A stretch of DNA of 64,000 nucleotides from Ascaris suum (lineage: Eukaryota; Nematoda; Chromadorea; Rhabditida; Ascarididae): positions 7,734,516 to 7,798,515 of the forward strand of contig CM024175.1 of assembly GCA_013433145.1 (NCBI GenBank), given 5' to 3'. Under the pieces are notes generated by a model, which ran no database searches, was not told the DNA's origin, and was given only the letters and a program-made list of their open reading frames with translations. This document shows positions 34,850-49,100 of the stretch, one piece after another. The translations under genes and the position numbers were made by a program. Each line of letters opens with the position of its first letter. Positions within the stretch are counted from its first letter, which is position 1.

Positions 34850-36328
34850 GTGACTCCACAAACTGAGTTATCTCTAATATTCTTTTACGAATGGTCTGCC
34901 TCATGTATTTCTGTATTTGACTCAGCAGTTCGAATACATCTGATGCAGCACAAAGATGCGCTTCCTCGTTTTCTCATCATCCCGACGGCATCTGTGTGTT
35001 CAGTCGCTTCATTGTATTCAGCTTGGTGCTTCTGTTGTACGAGAAACATCAACTTCTTTTCTGTTCATTTCACACGAAATTCCACTAGTATTACTGCTGA
35101 AAATTCGAACAAATGCATCATTAGCTTACTTCTATACGCACAAATGGGTTCTCACTTTGTTCTTAGTCGCAATTCAAGATACTGCAGCGATATGGAAACT
35201 ACTACTTCGCAATGACCTACGTTTGAAACTGGCGCATAACGAGACTAAGACGAACTTCACGATATGTCTTAAAAATATTCGCCAACGTACGGTAGACCAG
35301 TCGGCTACAGATCAACCGGGAGTATTGCGCCGTAAAGGTAAGCCAGAGAAGGTCAAGAGAATATAGACAGATCAAACGATTAACCAGCATGGATCGTGAG
35401 ACTATCCTGAGGCAGAATCTGGACGATATAAAACGAGTTAATGTGCTCGTACATTCATTCTAGTTCTGGATTCTTCTTAAGGCCGAGTGGATCTCCGTTT
35501 GGCCGTTGGCCTGAGGAGATCGGCGGCAATTTGAAGTTGGAAGGGTGCGACTAGGGCATCGTGGTGACGACCGAAGCCATCCTTGTGAACGAATCACTAT
35601 TTGTTTATTACCTCACTATATAAGTGTGACAAACTGTTCGCCTTATACCTGTGTCGCCTCACAGTTTACTCGTCTGCATCTCGACAGAAGGTGCAGATCA
35701 TCAAGGAGACCTGGACCAGTAGATGGCCAAGGGAGCTGAGCATTACACCACAACTATCTGCTGACAAAAATAAGGCTCCTCTGAAACAACCGATATGGAT
35801 TCCAGCTGGCAAAAGGCCTTAAGTGCAGTCGTAAGAAGATGTAAAAAATGACTATAAAGCTTGCCGATATGCAAATGATCGCCCGTCAGGTTTTTCGCGA
35901 ATTCAGCAAACGTGTCTTTAATAGGCTTGAGAGAGTAATGGTGATCTAGATATCGCTAAAAATGCATTATCCTTCAGGGTGTTAACCTTGCAATACAAAC
36001 TAAAACCTTTCTCATCTCGGTAACGAAGAGCTAATCAATAAAAGTGACCGAATACCACAGCATATCATTACGTAGCGATCCCTTTAAACCACATGCATAT
36101 TCAACGACCACAATATTTTGCTCAAAGTTCTACGTAACGATGATTCTGGAAAAATTTAGTGTCGTGTGCGGAAAAAGGATATTATCACTATTCCCCGACC
36201 TCAGTAATCTAATCCGCCCGAACATTTACACATTGCTGGATCCCCTGCAGGACGAAAATGAAATCGAAGTATTTTTAAAGATTAATCGTTGTTTGCCACA
36301 TGAGACAGATGCCATCATGCACATATGA
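34850..36328. other. GC-richer interval with competing ORFs on both strands
   Basis: Plus-strand segments ending at an AAAG|gtaagc donor near 35336 and restarting at a cctcacag acceptor near 35660 join in phase and contain QKVQIIKETW. A plus ORF at 36044-36328 contains GKRILSLFPDLSNL. These two motifs are faintly reminiscent of the first helices of nematode globins, but they do not join in phase as the sequence stands. The minus strand has its own good acceptors here, opening cysteine-containing frames near 35775 and 36360. I cannot choose between strands. Confidence 0.25.
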
Positions 36329-36499
36329 CCGGGGTCGCATCGTAGCGGCAAAGCTGAAGTTAAGATGCTCGCGAAATGGAGCAACAAACAATGCACGTGC
36401 ATGAGATATTCCTCCACAATAAGCAATGAACGCATGCAAAAAAAGCTTTGATGGAATCGATCGTTGACGCCGATACGCACTGTACTAAGCCAAAACCGG

Positions 36500-37945
36500 G
36501 ATCTTTATGCTCAGTTATAAAAATTATACAATTTGAGAATATAATTCATAATTCCGAAAGACAAAATAAACATAGAGTAGAGTCTAAACATAAAAAGTAA
36601 AAGCCAATACATCGAAAACGTCGTTTACCAATGGCCTCTTAGAGAGGAATCAACATAACATAAAGCCGATGTCTACCGGTCAACTGAGGTCTGCCTCACA
36701 GGTGTTTTTGACCGCTCAAGCACGTCAGTCGACTTGTTTTATTTAAAATTCATTCTTTTTTTTGTATGCCACATTTGTATTCCTTTTCTCAATTCTCATC
36801 TTTGTGCAAAACAATAGCTAGATGTGATAAGTGTACTTATTAAGAGCTATTTAAAAATAATGCTTTTATATGGAATTATGAATGTGAAACGTTTCTATAA
36901 ATGCGAAGAATTTGCTGAAGAGCTAAAAGAACGAACTATGCGTGAAAGGAAATAAATACTCGGCGTCTGTTGATTCGGTTCCCTTAAATATCACTAATAT
37001 CCCACCGTTTTAATTACAACGCCATATTTCTTCGAAGGAAAATCTACTATCGAAAAGAAAATCCTCTTGAATATTAAACTTCCATCTTTTTGACGATTGA
37101 GGAAAAAAATCGCTTTGGAATGATTCCTCAGAACAATAGAGATAACTTCAACTATTTATTTGGTATGGTATACTGCATAAGTACCAATGTAATCAAAAGT
37201 GGTTCGTTGCTTATGACGTCGTCACTCGTGGGTTGTCTAATTCGTTGAATAAAACACGGAGGCAATAAAAACAGCTATAACTCGAGAAAATAGCATAAAA
37301 TTATGGAGAAAATTTGAGAAATATATATGGGAAGGGAGAGAAAAAAATAATGAAAACGTTTAAAATGAAACAAGTAGGAAGGGTAAACGGCGCCCGATGC
37401 ATACAATAAGATCACAACGATAAAAGATTGGCCATAACAGCACGAAAGTTTTATAAGAGAATTAATAGCAATCAATGCAATTAGTTGGAATAATCTCATA
37501 AATTATGAAAATAAATAAATAAAACTCATTAAATCCATCAAAAGTAATCACTGATCGTTTTCGATTCCCTTAGAAAAAACAAATGCTATATTTAGCGCCA
37601 AGACAAACGCTGTTATGTGCAATCAAGAGACTAGAAAACTACCACACTGCAATCGATTACTGTTGTACTCAGAATAATATAACCTTTCCAAAGGCTTTTT
37701 ATTTTCTCGTAGACCATTCATGACAACTAAATTACCAAACAAAGATTTATAGACAAACTAGAATGGCAATTCGAAGAAAATTCTGCCGTTTTTTCATGTT
37801 CACGATTGCTTGAACGTTCATTTTCCCGACTCACTTCGGTTTCTAACCACCCTCTCCCCCTTCTGCTTTGTGTCATGCGACAATTTTAGACAAGTGTCAA
37901 TAAGTTCATTATCGAAGAAATGCTTCAGAGTGATAGCAGTGTAGT
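36500..37945. other. no gene recognised
   Basis: AT-rich, short frames only, no splice-phase chain seen. Confidence 0.4.
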
Positions 37946-38105
37946 TTATGGATGAAAAGAGAAAAAATTTGAAAGAGAACAACAGATGAAAAGCGCAAGA
38001 AGCATCGCTCCAAACTGAGAGGCGAATGCAACAAACGGTGCGCACACTGACTGAGTGACTTTCGAGATTATAACACTTACATTGTAAGTACTGTTAACAG
38101 AAACA
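37946..38105 (-). CDS. candidate C-terminal exon with hydrophobic tail
   Basis: 52 codons then TAA after a tgcaacag acceptor, phase 2 in. It carries an NST glycosylation sequon and a Ser/Thr stretch, then a hydrophobic run (FVAFASQFGAMLLALFICC) close to the stop. This could be a GPI-anchor signal or a final transmembrane segment. Preceding exons were not found. It lies 1.8 kb past the kinase stop codon on the same strand, so it would belong to another gene. Confidence 0.35.
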
Positions 38106-39886
38106 CTGTTGCATTCAAAATTTTCATTTAAACAATGCGTTATAATCGAACATGTGCTCGATATTTCGATACGGCATTTTCTCAATAAGATCGAATATCT
38201 CAAAAATTTTCTCAGAAATCTTTACATCCGGTAATTGGCAACTTACCAAATACCGACACTATAATTCGGCATCATTCCAGAGCCAGCATTGTATCATTTC
38301 GAAAGTAAAATTTCCACAACTATTAGATAAAAACTTGCTCGAAAATGAGTCCCACGACAGGCTAATAAAAAAAAAGCGGAACATTTAAAAAAGCATACTG
38401 AATGAGAAATTGTTTATTAATAATGCTACCAGTATGAATTCAATTATATTTTGAATATTTTTCTTTCCCTCACTCCTAAAATACTTTAGACTCGAATTAT
38501 TTAGTATCTACCTATATCACTTTAAACAACGATTACATCATAAGATAAAGAATCATGCACAATTCCAGATTCTTTCCAAGAATATTATGCACTAAAAATC
38601 TTCAAATGATCCTTTCCCTGTCCCTAATTAATGTAACTCGAATGTAAACTTTTAATGAAAAAACACTTGCTAACAAAAAAACTTCCAGTTTTCCTCATGC
38701 AATTAAAAAAAATTACTTTCACAGATCTTGATATACGGCATAATGGCGATTTAAAAAACCGATATCAAACACAAGCTGCTCCGTCTCAATAAAACTCGTT
38801 AAAACTAATAAGGTCACAATGGACGAAATCCCATCTCTACTGAAAATATTGATGGCCACTGTGGTTTTATTTGAGGTAATACGGTGAACGACGTTTATCC
38901 AGAAAGCTTTTTTCATTTTGCAGTTACGAAGTTTCCCTAGTTGTCGTCTTAATGTGATTATTATCATAAGTGGAAGCGAAAGAAAATATCTTTCTCTCTT
39001 ATAATTCAAAAGGTGCAGATTGCAGCATAAAAAAGCAATGAGGACGTGCAATAAAACAATTTTAAAGGAAGCATTGAATTTGAATTGTGTGTGACGATAT
39101 TCACTGCTCATAAAACATCATACATTCCGACCATCGATAACACACAACCACATACTACAACCACTAAGGAAAAGCCAATATATATTTAACTGTCTAGGAC
39201 AGCAAAAAAATAAAAAATAAATCAAAAAAAAATAAGAACAATACTTAGTTGAATTGTTGCAAAAGTTTTCATAGAATCAAGCAAAAATATTTCTTCACCA
39301 TAGAAATCCTGAAACAACGCTACATGCAATTCGATAGAAATTCCTTTCCATTAGTAATAAGCGGGCAACTTTTGCCAATACCAGTAACAATTATTAGCTG
39401 ATGCAAATAAGAGGATAAGTAAGAAAACGGCAAGAGGAAGAGCGAGCGCTAGAGTTTGCACGTTGTGAGCAAATATGATCCGTTGAGTGCTATTTGTGCT
39501 TCCTTTCGATTACTTTTATACTTGGTATTGCATAAAAGCGAATAAGCTGAACTTGAACTCTCAATTAATGTGCACTCATTTGCATCAATATAGACAAGAT
39601 CTCTCAATAATCCAATTAATGAAAAAAGCTTATACTTATGAAGTTCAGAGTGAGTGAATTAACCACTAACTGCGGCAACTATGTAGGCTACCTAACGACG
39701 ACAACAAGCGCTTATATGCTAGCATAAGAGGAGGTGCTAGGCATGCTCCAACATTTGCACTGCGGATACTCACCGCCAACTTCTGTGTCACAAGACACCT
39801 GTGGCTGGGATTTGCCTTAAACGACGCAAATGCCTCATTACGAAAATTTCCTAGGGCGCGAATTATACGAGATCGATACTCGGATC

Positions 39887-40108
39887 TCATAAGAAAGCAT
39901 CGGCCTCTTCATCATCGTCATCAACGACACCCGAATGCAACTCGTCGGGAGTGCTTTTGCCATGACTTAACTGCACATCGATGCCAAGATGTGTGGATGG
40001 GTGAACGCCTGACGAGCTTGGTGAGCCCTCACTTTGTACGGCGCGCACAGTGCTCTGTGAAGTGGCTCCGCTGCGACGTGACTTCTTCGCCTTCTTTAGC
40101 ATCTTTGC
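39887..40108 (-). CDS. dgk-1: dgk-1 exon 21: C-terminal exon with acidic tail
   Basis: Begins [14 protein letters not shown], matching the basic block that follows the accessory domain in DGKQ, and ends [13 protein letters not shown] then TGA. Acceptor gctgttcag at 40109-40117, phase 0. The frame stays open upstream to an ATG at 40150, so it looks like a free ORF, but the match to the kinase C-terminus and the phase show that it is the last exon. Confidence 0.9.
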   Translation of the reverse strand, partial: AKMLKKAKKSRRSGATSQSTVRAVQSEGSPSSSGVHPSTHLGIDVQLSHGKSTPDELHSGVVDDDDEEADAFL

Positions 40109-43100
40109 CTGAACAGCGCCTTCCGTATCCCTTTTTTGTTTTCGACTCATCTAGTGACGTCATAGGCCAAATAAAACATGCAACTTTGTCATCTCATACT
40201 GACAACGACTGCCTTCTCCTCCATTAATCTGCATTTTTGCACCTTCGCATATACATTTTATGCAAATTTCAAAAACTATTCGACGTTTCGTATATTCATA
40301 TCGTCTGCATGAGCAAGCTAACTGTCAAATAATGTCCTTCTTGGTCGCATCTTCCCTTCAAAAATATTCACTGCCACCTTAAGAACTCTATAATTAATTT
40401 ATTTTTCTAAGGAAAGTTTAACGAATCCGACTGAAAAGTTTGAATAAACTTGAAAAACTACGATGAAGAAATGTAACGAATGAAATGAAGCCTTTGTGGT
40501 TTCGGTGATACAACTCAGCACAGCAACGTCATGTTATGAACGTAGACACAAAGAAGAGCAAAGTCGAAGAAACGAATACACTACTACGATAATGCAGAGT
40601 GGAAGCAATGAGAGACTTGAGGTTTTATGATGCCACGACCTCGTTTTTAATGTATATATCACATATTTAGCACGCGATCGTATGTCCACTAAAATCTTTG
40701 ACATCACTAATCGCCTTGATCCTATTCATCAATTTCTATATATAAAAGAATAGTTCAAAGAAGTAAAAGACTGCAAACATTTCACGTGTCTATTTACTCG
40801 AAATGGCAAATCTCTAAAATAAGATAATAACAATTTCATGATTTGCGGAATGTGCTCGAATGAATTTGATGAAGTTTTTATTTGAAACCCTTGATCATTT
40901 TTGGAAATAATCTGAGAAGAATTTGAAAATGTCGATGAAAAAAAGAAATTCGTTTAATAAACAATAAAATTTGAGAAGAACCTGAAAATTCCTAAGCAAC
41001 AAAATTTTCATCGTTAAAATGGAAAACCTTCAATATTACGTTAAAATGATCACAGTCAGATTTAAGAGTGCTTTTTTTTCTTTCTGCAGTGCAAGGAGAT
41101 CATAATGTTTGCAATTTTAGAACAATGGAGGGGGGGGGGGGGGGTGCATCAGTTTTCCTCTTCGTTAACCCCCTCGTCGATTTCAGCGTCTCCCCAGTGC
41201 TCTATGAAACGAGACAGAAATTAACAAAATTTATAAGTGCTGCGTTTAGAATTTCGAACAAAAAAACGAGGCAATGAGATTTAAATGAAGTGCAAAAAAG
41301 CGAGCTGAGTTAGCGTAACGCACATTTCTCGCTCATTTGAGACGGTTGAGCGATCGTGAGCTTTGCAGATGACAACATCGGCAGAATTCTTATGACAAAG
41401 GATTCTTATCAGCTTATATCAATATAAAAACTTCTACCAACTTAACACAAAACTTGATATATTCAACTACAAAAAAACTTGATATTCGATGTATTCAACC
41501 CATGCAATGATCGCATTTGATGAGTATTTCCTTCTACAGTTTCGTTCAGATGCTGCCCTATTGCATTCGCTCTAAGTAGTGGACACAACAAGGCAGAAGC
41601 ATCGCATTGGATACAGCAATATGTATCCCTTGCATATCTTTCATTTAACTTACCTAGAAAGTGCTAACGAAAAATAAATTGTGCATAATAATGGCTTCGT
41701 TCGACTGCCCTTATAAATACGGAACAAAAGATCCGATTTTCTGCAACCCGATGAACAAAAAATTGAAATGAATGGAAATTTCTTAGCACTTTCGCATGCC
41801 CCTAATTAATTTCAGGAATTAGAAAATCAAAAACATTTTAAGCGATAGGTCGTCTTATGGCATATATCATATCCGTCAAATTCGTAACTTCAACTCTAAT
41901 TGTCCACTGCTGAACCACGCCGTAAGAATATAGACATATATATACATTTAATATATACACATTGAAGCGATGCCACTATAAAGTATTCTTGCAAAGCAAA
42001 TTTGTGAGAGCGCTCAAAAGCTGAAGCAATGATGCGAATGAAGATTTTAAAAACCACATAAAAACGAGTGGCTCTAGATAGTTTGAGATATTAAAGAGAT
42101 TATAATATTATTTATAGGTATCAAATTGGGTGGCTAATTTTTTCGACGCTGTACATTGAGAGCGCAAACACGAATAGAAACTGACACCTCGCGCATACAT
42201 GGACGTACACACGCGCGGACACACGTGTACGTACATACACACATAAGCATTTACACATACAAATAAGAATGTACATATAGACACACATACGTAAGCAACA
42301 ACTTTTAATTTTGATAGTATTTTGGATGGTAAACAATGGAAGTCAACCGCTCATATTAGGGCAATACTGAAAGGATTTAGCGTAAATGAATAAGATTTGG
42401 TGGTCCATGACACCTGCACTGCTGATCTTATGCTGTCTGACTCGACTCCACCTAGGCTCCTTCCACTGATGACAATATGTGGTATTACGAGTATTGCGAA
42501 ATCTGTTCGCCGCTAGCCTTCATAATTGTACGTATCGCTTTACGTTAATAATTGCTCCTATAGGATTATTTTTTAGCCAATAGTGAGAGAGGAAGATCAT
42601 GGCAATGTCGCGCTACCCTTGATACAGTGTCACGCTATGCAGATTCGTAATTTTGGAAAAAGGCTCACTTTAAAGAGGAGGAAGCTAATTATTTGCGAAA
42701 TACCCCTGGAAAAGGCATTAAATCAAGATTTTGAGTAGATCTTCTGCTGGTCATGTTTCCGAAAAATAACAGTGCTTTCCGAAGGGTACCTCCCCCAAAC
42801 TATGTTCTGTCGGGAGTGATAGGCGCTCAATTTCAAAGTTATAAAGTACGTTAGTGGTCGATGAATACTACGTACCCAAAACGAATATTGGTAAAGCCAA
42901 CAATCTGTTATCAGTCTATTTCCAGAGTCATTATCGGCCTATATTGCGATTCTTACCAGCCTCTTTCCGCAGTCATTATCAACCTACATCCAGAATTGCT
43001 ATCAACCAATCTTTTCACATATGTTAATAAACTACAACTTTCAGCAACAGTGCGAAAAAAAAAAGAAATGACGCACATTCAATCAAATAAACGTTTAAAA

Positions 43101-46100
43101 CCCAAAACTTGTGATAGTTCTAATTTCGTTGCTTTATATTTTGCAAAAACGCAGAATCGAACATATAATCCAATATCGCCAACAATATCATTAAAAACGG
43201 TACACTTACGAAATATGCAAACATATAAAATTGAAATTCAAGGTCAAATTTCTTTATAAAATATCGTCGCAATTATACTCAGAAATATATCTATTATACA
43301 CAGTGATATACAGCTTATAAAAACTAAATTAGCCAAATAATATAATTATTTGCATTCGTATTAATCAAACGAAACCCCCATTACCAACTTATGCAAATGA
43401 AGTGCAGCTTATTTTTCATAAAACTGTGGCATTGAATAATTCATTTAATTCATCCCATTTCCAACAATGTGTAATTCTATTGAACTGTGAGTAAATGCAG
43501 CAAGAGAAAAACCGCAAATGAAAATATCTAATATGGAATAATATTGCATAACGGCGTCACACAATAGGTGAGCGCACTGAAAGCGTGACGCAAACAAAAA
43601 CTTCCACTGAAGCGACACCGATTAATCGAACTAATCAACGAGCAACACGACACAAAGATAGATTGAGGCAACAATTTACTGTGTTAGCACAACCTCATTA
43701 CTGCAAGCGGCCATCAGTTTTGATGGGTTGAATTTGTACAAGTGGTTTAGCCAATGCATAAGGAAATTTGAATTCACAAATGAGAGATTTGTATTTCTCA
43801 CTTCGTTATACAGCGTAAATGTCCAACGCTTAACTATCTCGTAGTGTAAGTACTCGTGTTCACGTACTTCAATGTTGCTACATTCTACACACGTCCATCA
43901 CAGCTGAAGTACCTGCTGAACTGAATAGATTTCGCTGCTGTTGCGCATCAACCTCAACATGGCTCGCCATGACGCAACAAGAACAATAAGGACATTGCGA
44001 TGGATTAACAAAATCCTATTTAATTTTCTACTGCGCATATGATTACTGAGGAAAAAATGACATCTCCACTTCTTAATATTCAATTTCTCGAATATATTCA
44101 ATGAAACTCATAATGATGAGGATAAGAATGAAATTTGAATAATCACTTGAAGTTAAAATCTGCAATAATCATACGCCACCCACTGAAATTGAACCTTGCG
44201 AATTCGGAAAATGTCACTTCAAGATCAACATTCAAATAACAAAGTACCGACCGCTTATGGTAATGCGATAAGCCGCCACAAAAATTGTCGCATATAAATT
44301 TTCCGTCAAAACCGACGAAAATTGCATTAATTAAAGAGAAAGCCGAAATCGCGGTGCGATTACAATAACGGAAACAATCACGATTGATAAAGAAATAAAG
44401 CAAATTGGGAGATATTCAGGTGGAATAAACGTATTGATAACGAGCAACAGAGAAGCAGACAAGCGTAACACTACAAAGGCTTCATTTCTTAAACACCTCC
44501 ATCAAACATTATAACACTAGGCTATCGCTATGGAACGATAGAATACTCAAATGAGCTTTGGAGGTGCTTAAAAGCAAGGATACTCGAAAGTTGCTTATTA
44601 TCAAATGTTACCGTTAGTAAGACCTACATATAAACTGTACTCATCCCCCTCCGCCCTCCCCCCTACAAAAAAATCTGGAAATAGAAACCTGCTTAAAACT
44701 ATCATGAAACTTGCAAGAAACTTACAAAAGCTTGAGTATATTGAATCAATAAGGCTATAAATCTCTACACTCAAATTTTATCTTAACGTCGGTGACAACA
44801 TACAGCCACTACGACGATTGCGCCAGTTTGAAGAAGGGAATATAGTAACGTGAAAAGCATGCTCCTATGAAAAAAAATTAAAAACCGCTCGTAGACGGAA
44901 TGAGTGATGGCTGAGTGGGAATAATAACCCACGATGAAAAAAAAACGCTCTAGGCTTTCTCCCCCTCCCCTTAGCAACAAAAGAAATTATAAATCCAACT
45001 GGAAGAACACAGTGACAACCGCTAACGCTATTTCTGAACTTCACGAACGCTGACTCCATATTATCAATGCGCTCAATTCGCGGTGCTTTCATTCACATCA
45101 TAAATGCGAGTAATTGCCCCTCCGCTTTCCCCACTCATATTCAGGAGATTTTCCCATTTATTATTTAAATTTGTAGTTCATTAATCTCGAACAAGATTAC
45201 GACTCACTAAGTTTCACTATAAATCCCGGAAGCGCAACAAATTTGAACGTTTTAATTTTTCTCAGGAATTCGTAACGGCCCCAATTGATGCTGCACTTTT
45301 ACGCGTCTTATAAAAATCCATTCTCGAAATTCAGAAATGGTCCTTGCCTAAACGGATGGGATTCAAATATAGTTGACCACATGTGAAATACACATATTCT
45401 GATTCACTTAAATTTAGCAATGCTTTACAATTCCACTTTGAGCCACCATCTCAACGACTAACTAAAGAGCAGGAAAATTGTGCAGTGAAGAGTATTCGAT
45501 TAGTGGGAATGCGCATCTTTTATTCATCTCATTTCTGAACTGTTTAGTTGAAATACAAATCTTTTTCCACACATATTGGTCATAGAAATACTAGAGAAAC
45601 TGCCTACAAGGCGAGCTCTACGAGCGATTTTTCATCGATAAATAACTCACTTTGAGCGCTGATTTCAGGATTGTGATCGTACCGGGCGGCTGGATATGCG
45701 GTTCGCCATCCACTTGCACTGGCCATTCCTCGTGAGTTGTTATCCTTATCTGTATATCAGTTGTTTCAGTTGTAGATGTAGCAACAAGGCGACAATCACT
45801 TCAAAGGTGAGTTTTTCAATATCCATTTGAAAATAAGTCGGAACCTATCCTCGCTTGTGACAGAAACAAGAACTGTTGGGGACGGCGCATTTACATTCCG
45901 ATAATTGTGGGAACGGAACTGAATATGCCAAACCAAAATTTGCGGCGATAGCAAAGTTTGTGGGGGAGAGGAGAGGTTAATACACGTTCGACCATTTGAT
46001 ATCAGACGCCTATATAAAGACCATGAACAATCCTCCGTCAACTGCAGAAAAAAATTTCACATATTGCGAAACTACGAATAAACTTTCTAGAGTACAAGTA

Positions 46101-49100
46101 AATCATACTCGTAAGGGGAGGTGGGAGTAAGAATATATTTTGATAGGATGAAAAGCTCTAATTAACAGAACCATCACCAGCCGTATGAAAAACATAATAG
46201 AAAAACCTTCAAGAATCATAAGATAAGAAATAACCTGAGTTTTGAATACATGGCATGAAAATATTCTAAAAATCACTAACACTTCCTCCTTGAGCGATTC
46301 GAATGCCCGCCGAAAGTTTCGACTGGATGAGACCTAATCTCGATACGTCCGAGATGCCGACTACCTGAATAATACTGGAAATATTGCTGCTCACAACATA
46401 TAACAAACTAGGCTTGAGAGGTATGCAGAACGGAACGTGAGGTTTGATTATTCCGTTGAGTTTAAGCCTAACACGTTGAGGCTTGAAAAGAGAACAACAG
46501 AGATGAAAGGGATTTGATTTGCTCACAGCAAATCAGTGAATTAGTTCCGCCGACCAGAAATTGCTCTTCTAATATCGTGGTTTCTACGACCTTCTAATAA
46601 ATAACAAAAATTCGAGATATCGTTGTCTGCTGCCATCAATGGTTCTCATAGCGATACTATCGACAACGGTAATTCATTATTAAATAATTAGAATTCAATA
46701 AAGAAGATTCAGAAATATTTAAGTAATTAACTCATAAGCTGCATCGCTAAATATGTGATCAATCAACAATGTGACAATGTGGATTCCAACTCGAAAAGAG
46801 AAGAGGTAATGAAATTCAACGCGAGCGAATGTTTACGGAAAAATCGCCCGCAAACACCTAACATTGAAGAATCGCCTGCGATCATAAACACTATTCAATT
46901 ACTTCCGATTGAGCAGAAAGGTAAGCGGTGATAAAAAAAGCATTTAAAAAAACAACCATTTTCCCATTATTCAATAGTGTTTCAATAAATAGAACCTTTT
47001 ATTTGTTATATACGCAACGGCAAACAATAATATGCAAAGAGTGCATCTTTCATGGAAATTTTATTGCAAAATAAGTGAGCATTGGAATTTTATGTTTGAT
47101 GGCTTTTTTGTATTTACATGTCTGCAACTACTTCAAAAAAAAAGAAAACACCTTTTTAATCTTATTTTATCCTCCACATGAGGACTCCCCCCTCCCCCTA
47201 CACACATGTAATGCATAACGCTTCGCGATCTGTACGATGTAAGGCCTTCCATATATCCGTCTATAGAGTGCACATCCTCCTAATATCTGCAGATTCAAAT
47301 TACTTAACATAAATTTACAAATGTATGAGGCAGAAACATGAAAAAAGTTGAAAAGTTGACGCCAAATAAAAAAAATGTATTTGTGCGAGACTGAGAGGAA
47401 CATGCATCAACCGCAAAACATAAACAATCAATGACTCTCACCTCTAGAAGTCCGTCGTAATGGGTTGGCTTCTGAAATTGTCCCTCCTCCTTTGCGGTGC
47501 CCCATGGATTTGCGCCACTACCCCAACTGAAATCAAACGTTTGCAATAACATTCTAACTGGAATAACAAATACTAATAAGTAGGGTGCATCAAGTCAAAT
47601 GAATTCAACAAGCATTCTAAAATGTGAGTGCCCACTTCAAAAAGTTCTTCAGAAGCATCCATGGATCCATACCTTTTGGAGGCATCTGGCCGCAAAATTT
47701 ATAGCCGAAAAATCACGCCTAACAATGTGCCTAGAATATGGGAAAATCGCAATCAAATCTACTCTAATCTTCATCGTCGGATTTATCAGCCCGCTATAGA
47801 ATCTTTAAGTGTGACTGAACTCGTTACTCCTCAATGCTTGCTGAAAGCAAGTGAAAAGATACCTGAGAAGGTTGAGCACGACGATGCCCTCAATGTTGGG
47901 AAGTTCGATCACCTTGCCGTCCACCTCAAGCTCAATGCGTTTCCAGAGATCTTTGCATGTACGCTCGAAAAATGCCTTTTGCAGACCTATTTTTACGTAC
48001 TGAGTTTTGTTGAAGAGTCGCGAGCTGAATTTCTCTGGATTTGCGTCACGCTGAAAGCATGCTTGTTGGAATGTGAAAAGTTCCACGGACAGTGTCCTGC
48101 ATCCTATTTCCGCTGCGTTGCAAATGAACATTTATACAGTGCTATAATTCGATAACTTATTTCAGTTATTGTTGTCTCTATGCAAGAACCACAGCTAATT
48201 CCTCTCAAAGACCACAAAAAACAAGCCTTCAATGCCTTACAGCTGATTTTTGCAAACACCTTGAAAAAACTGACAGAAAATGCGCCAGGAAGGCTGCTGC
48301 CCAATATGTGCTTTTACACTTCAACCAATTAGATAATGGGTAGTTGCGAGTTAACGAAATAACGGCATAAAAACTAATAACGTGTTGTATTTATGATCTA
48401 ACCAATCCTGCAGTATATCAAGCAAGAAAGTAGATCCATCTCACATCCGAATGATACAGAGGTGAGTTGACATGCAAATTTTTCAACATTATGACGTTTC
48501 ATCAACAACACTCGTAGAAAATTTAACTGATCGCGAGGAATTTAGAAGTACGATGGTCGTCTATGCGGTGAATCACTAACACTGCCTATGTGGTTAGCAA
48601 CCTGCTATCGGACAGGCGACGTGCACAACATATAAAAACGTCTGAGTCATTGCAAGGCTCCTTCGCAAAAAATTGCAAAATTGCACAACAAACTTTTCTG
48701 TCTTTCTTGAAAACACGCAGTGAGAAAACGGATCTGCTTCCCACCTCATTCACCCTCCCCTCCCCTCTATAAAAATGGATCTGCACTTATGGATACTGAG
48801 GTGGAATAATCTAACCTTAGAGTAGGGGAAGGAACACGAAAAGAAAAAAGACCTTATTGTGAAATTGGAGACAGACATCGGCGTCTATGCCTATACCGAA
48901 GTAATTGTTCATAATGATCATTGATGTTTGATCCTCGGGATTGCTCATCATCTGCTCGGTCTCAGGGCTCGGTTCAACGCCTGACGTTGTTGGTGGCTGT
49001 GATCGTTCCTCTTCGTGAAAAACTACCGCCCAACTGCAACAGAGAAAATGTAGTATTTAAAAAAGAGGAAAACACTTCGAATTGTAATCAGCACACAACG

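Noticed and set aside
39887..40150. Stand-alone 87-residue gene beginning MSRKQKR
   Set aside because: Its interior matches the kinase C-terminal basic block and joins exon 20 in phase through the acceptor at 40109-40117, so it is the last exon of dgk-1.
47628..48155. 175-codon plus-strand ORF, the longest in the window
   Set aside because: It lies antisense over dgk-1 exon 17 (48050-47863), whose minus-strand translation is unmistakably the kinase accessory domain.
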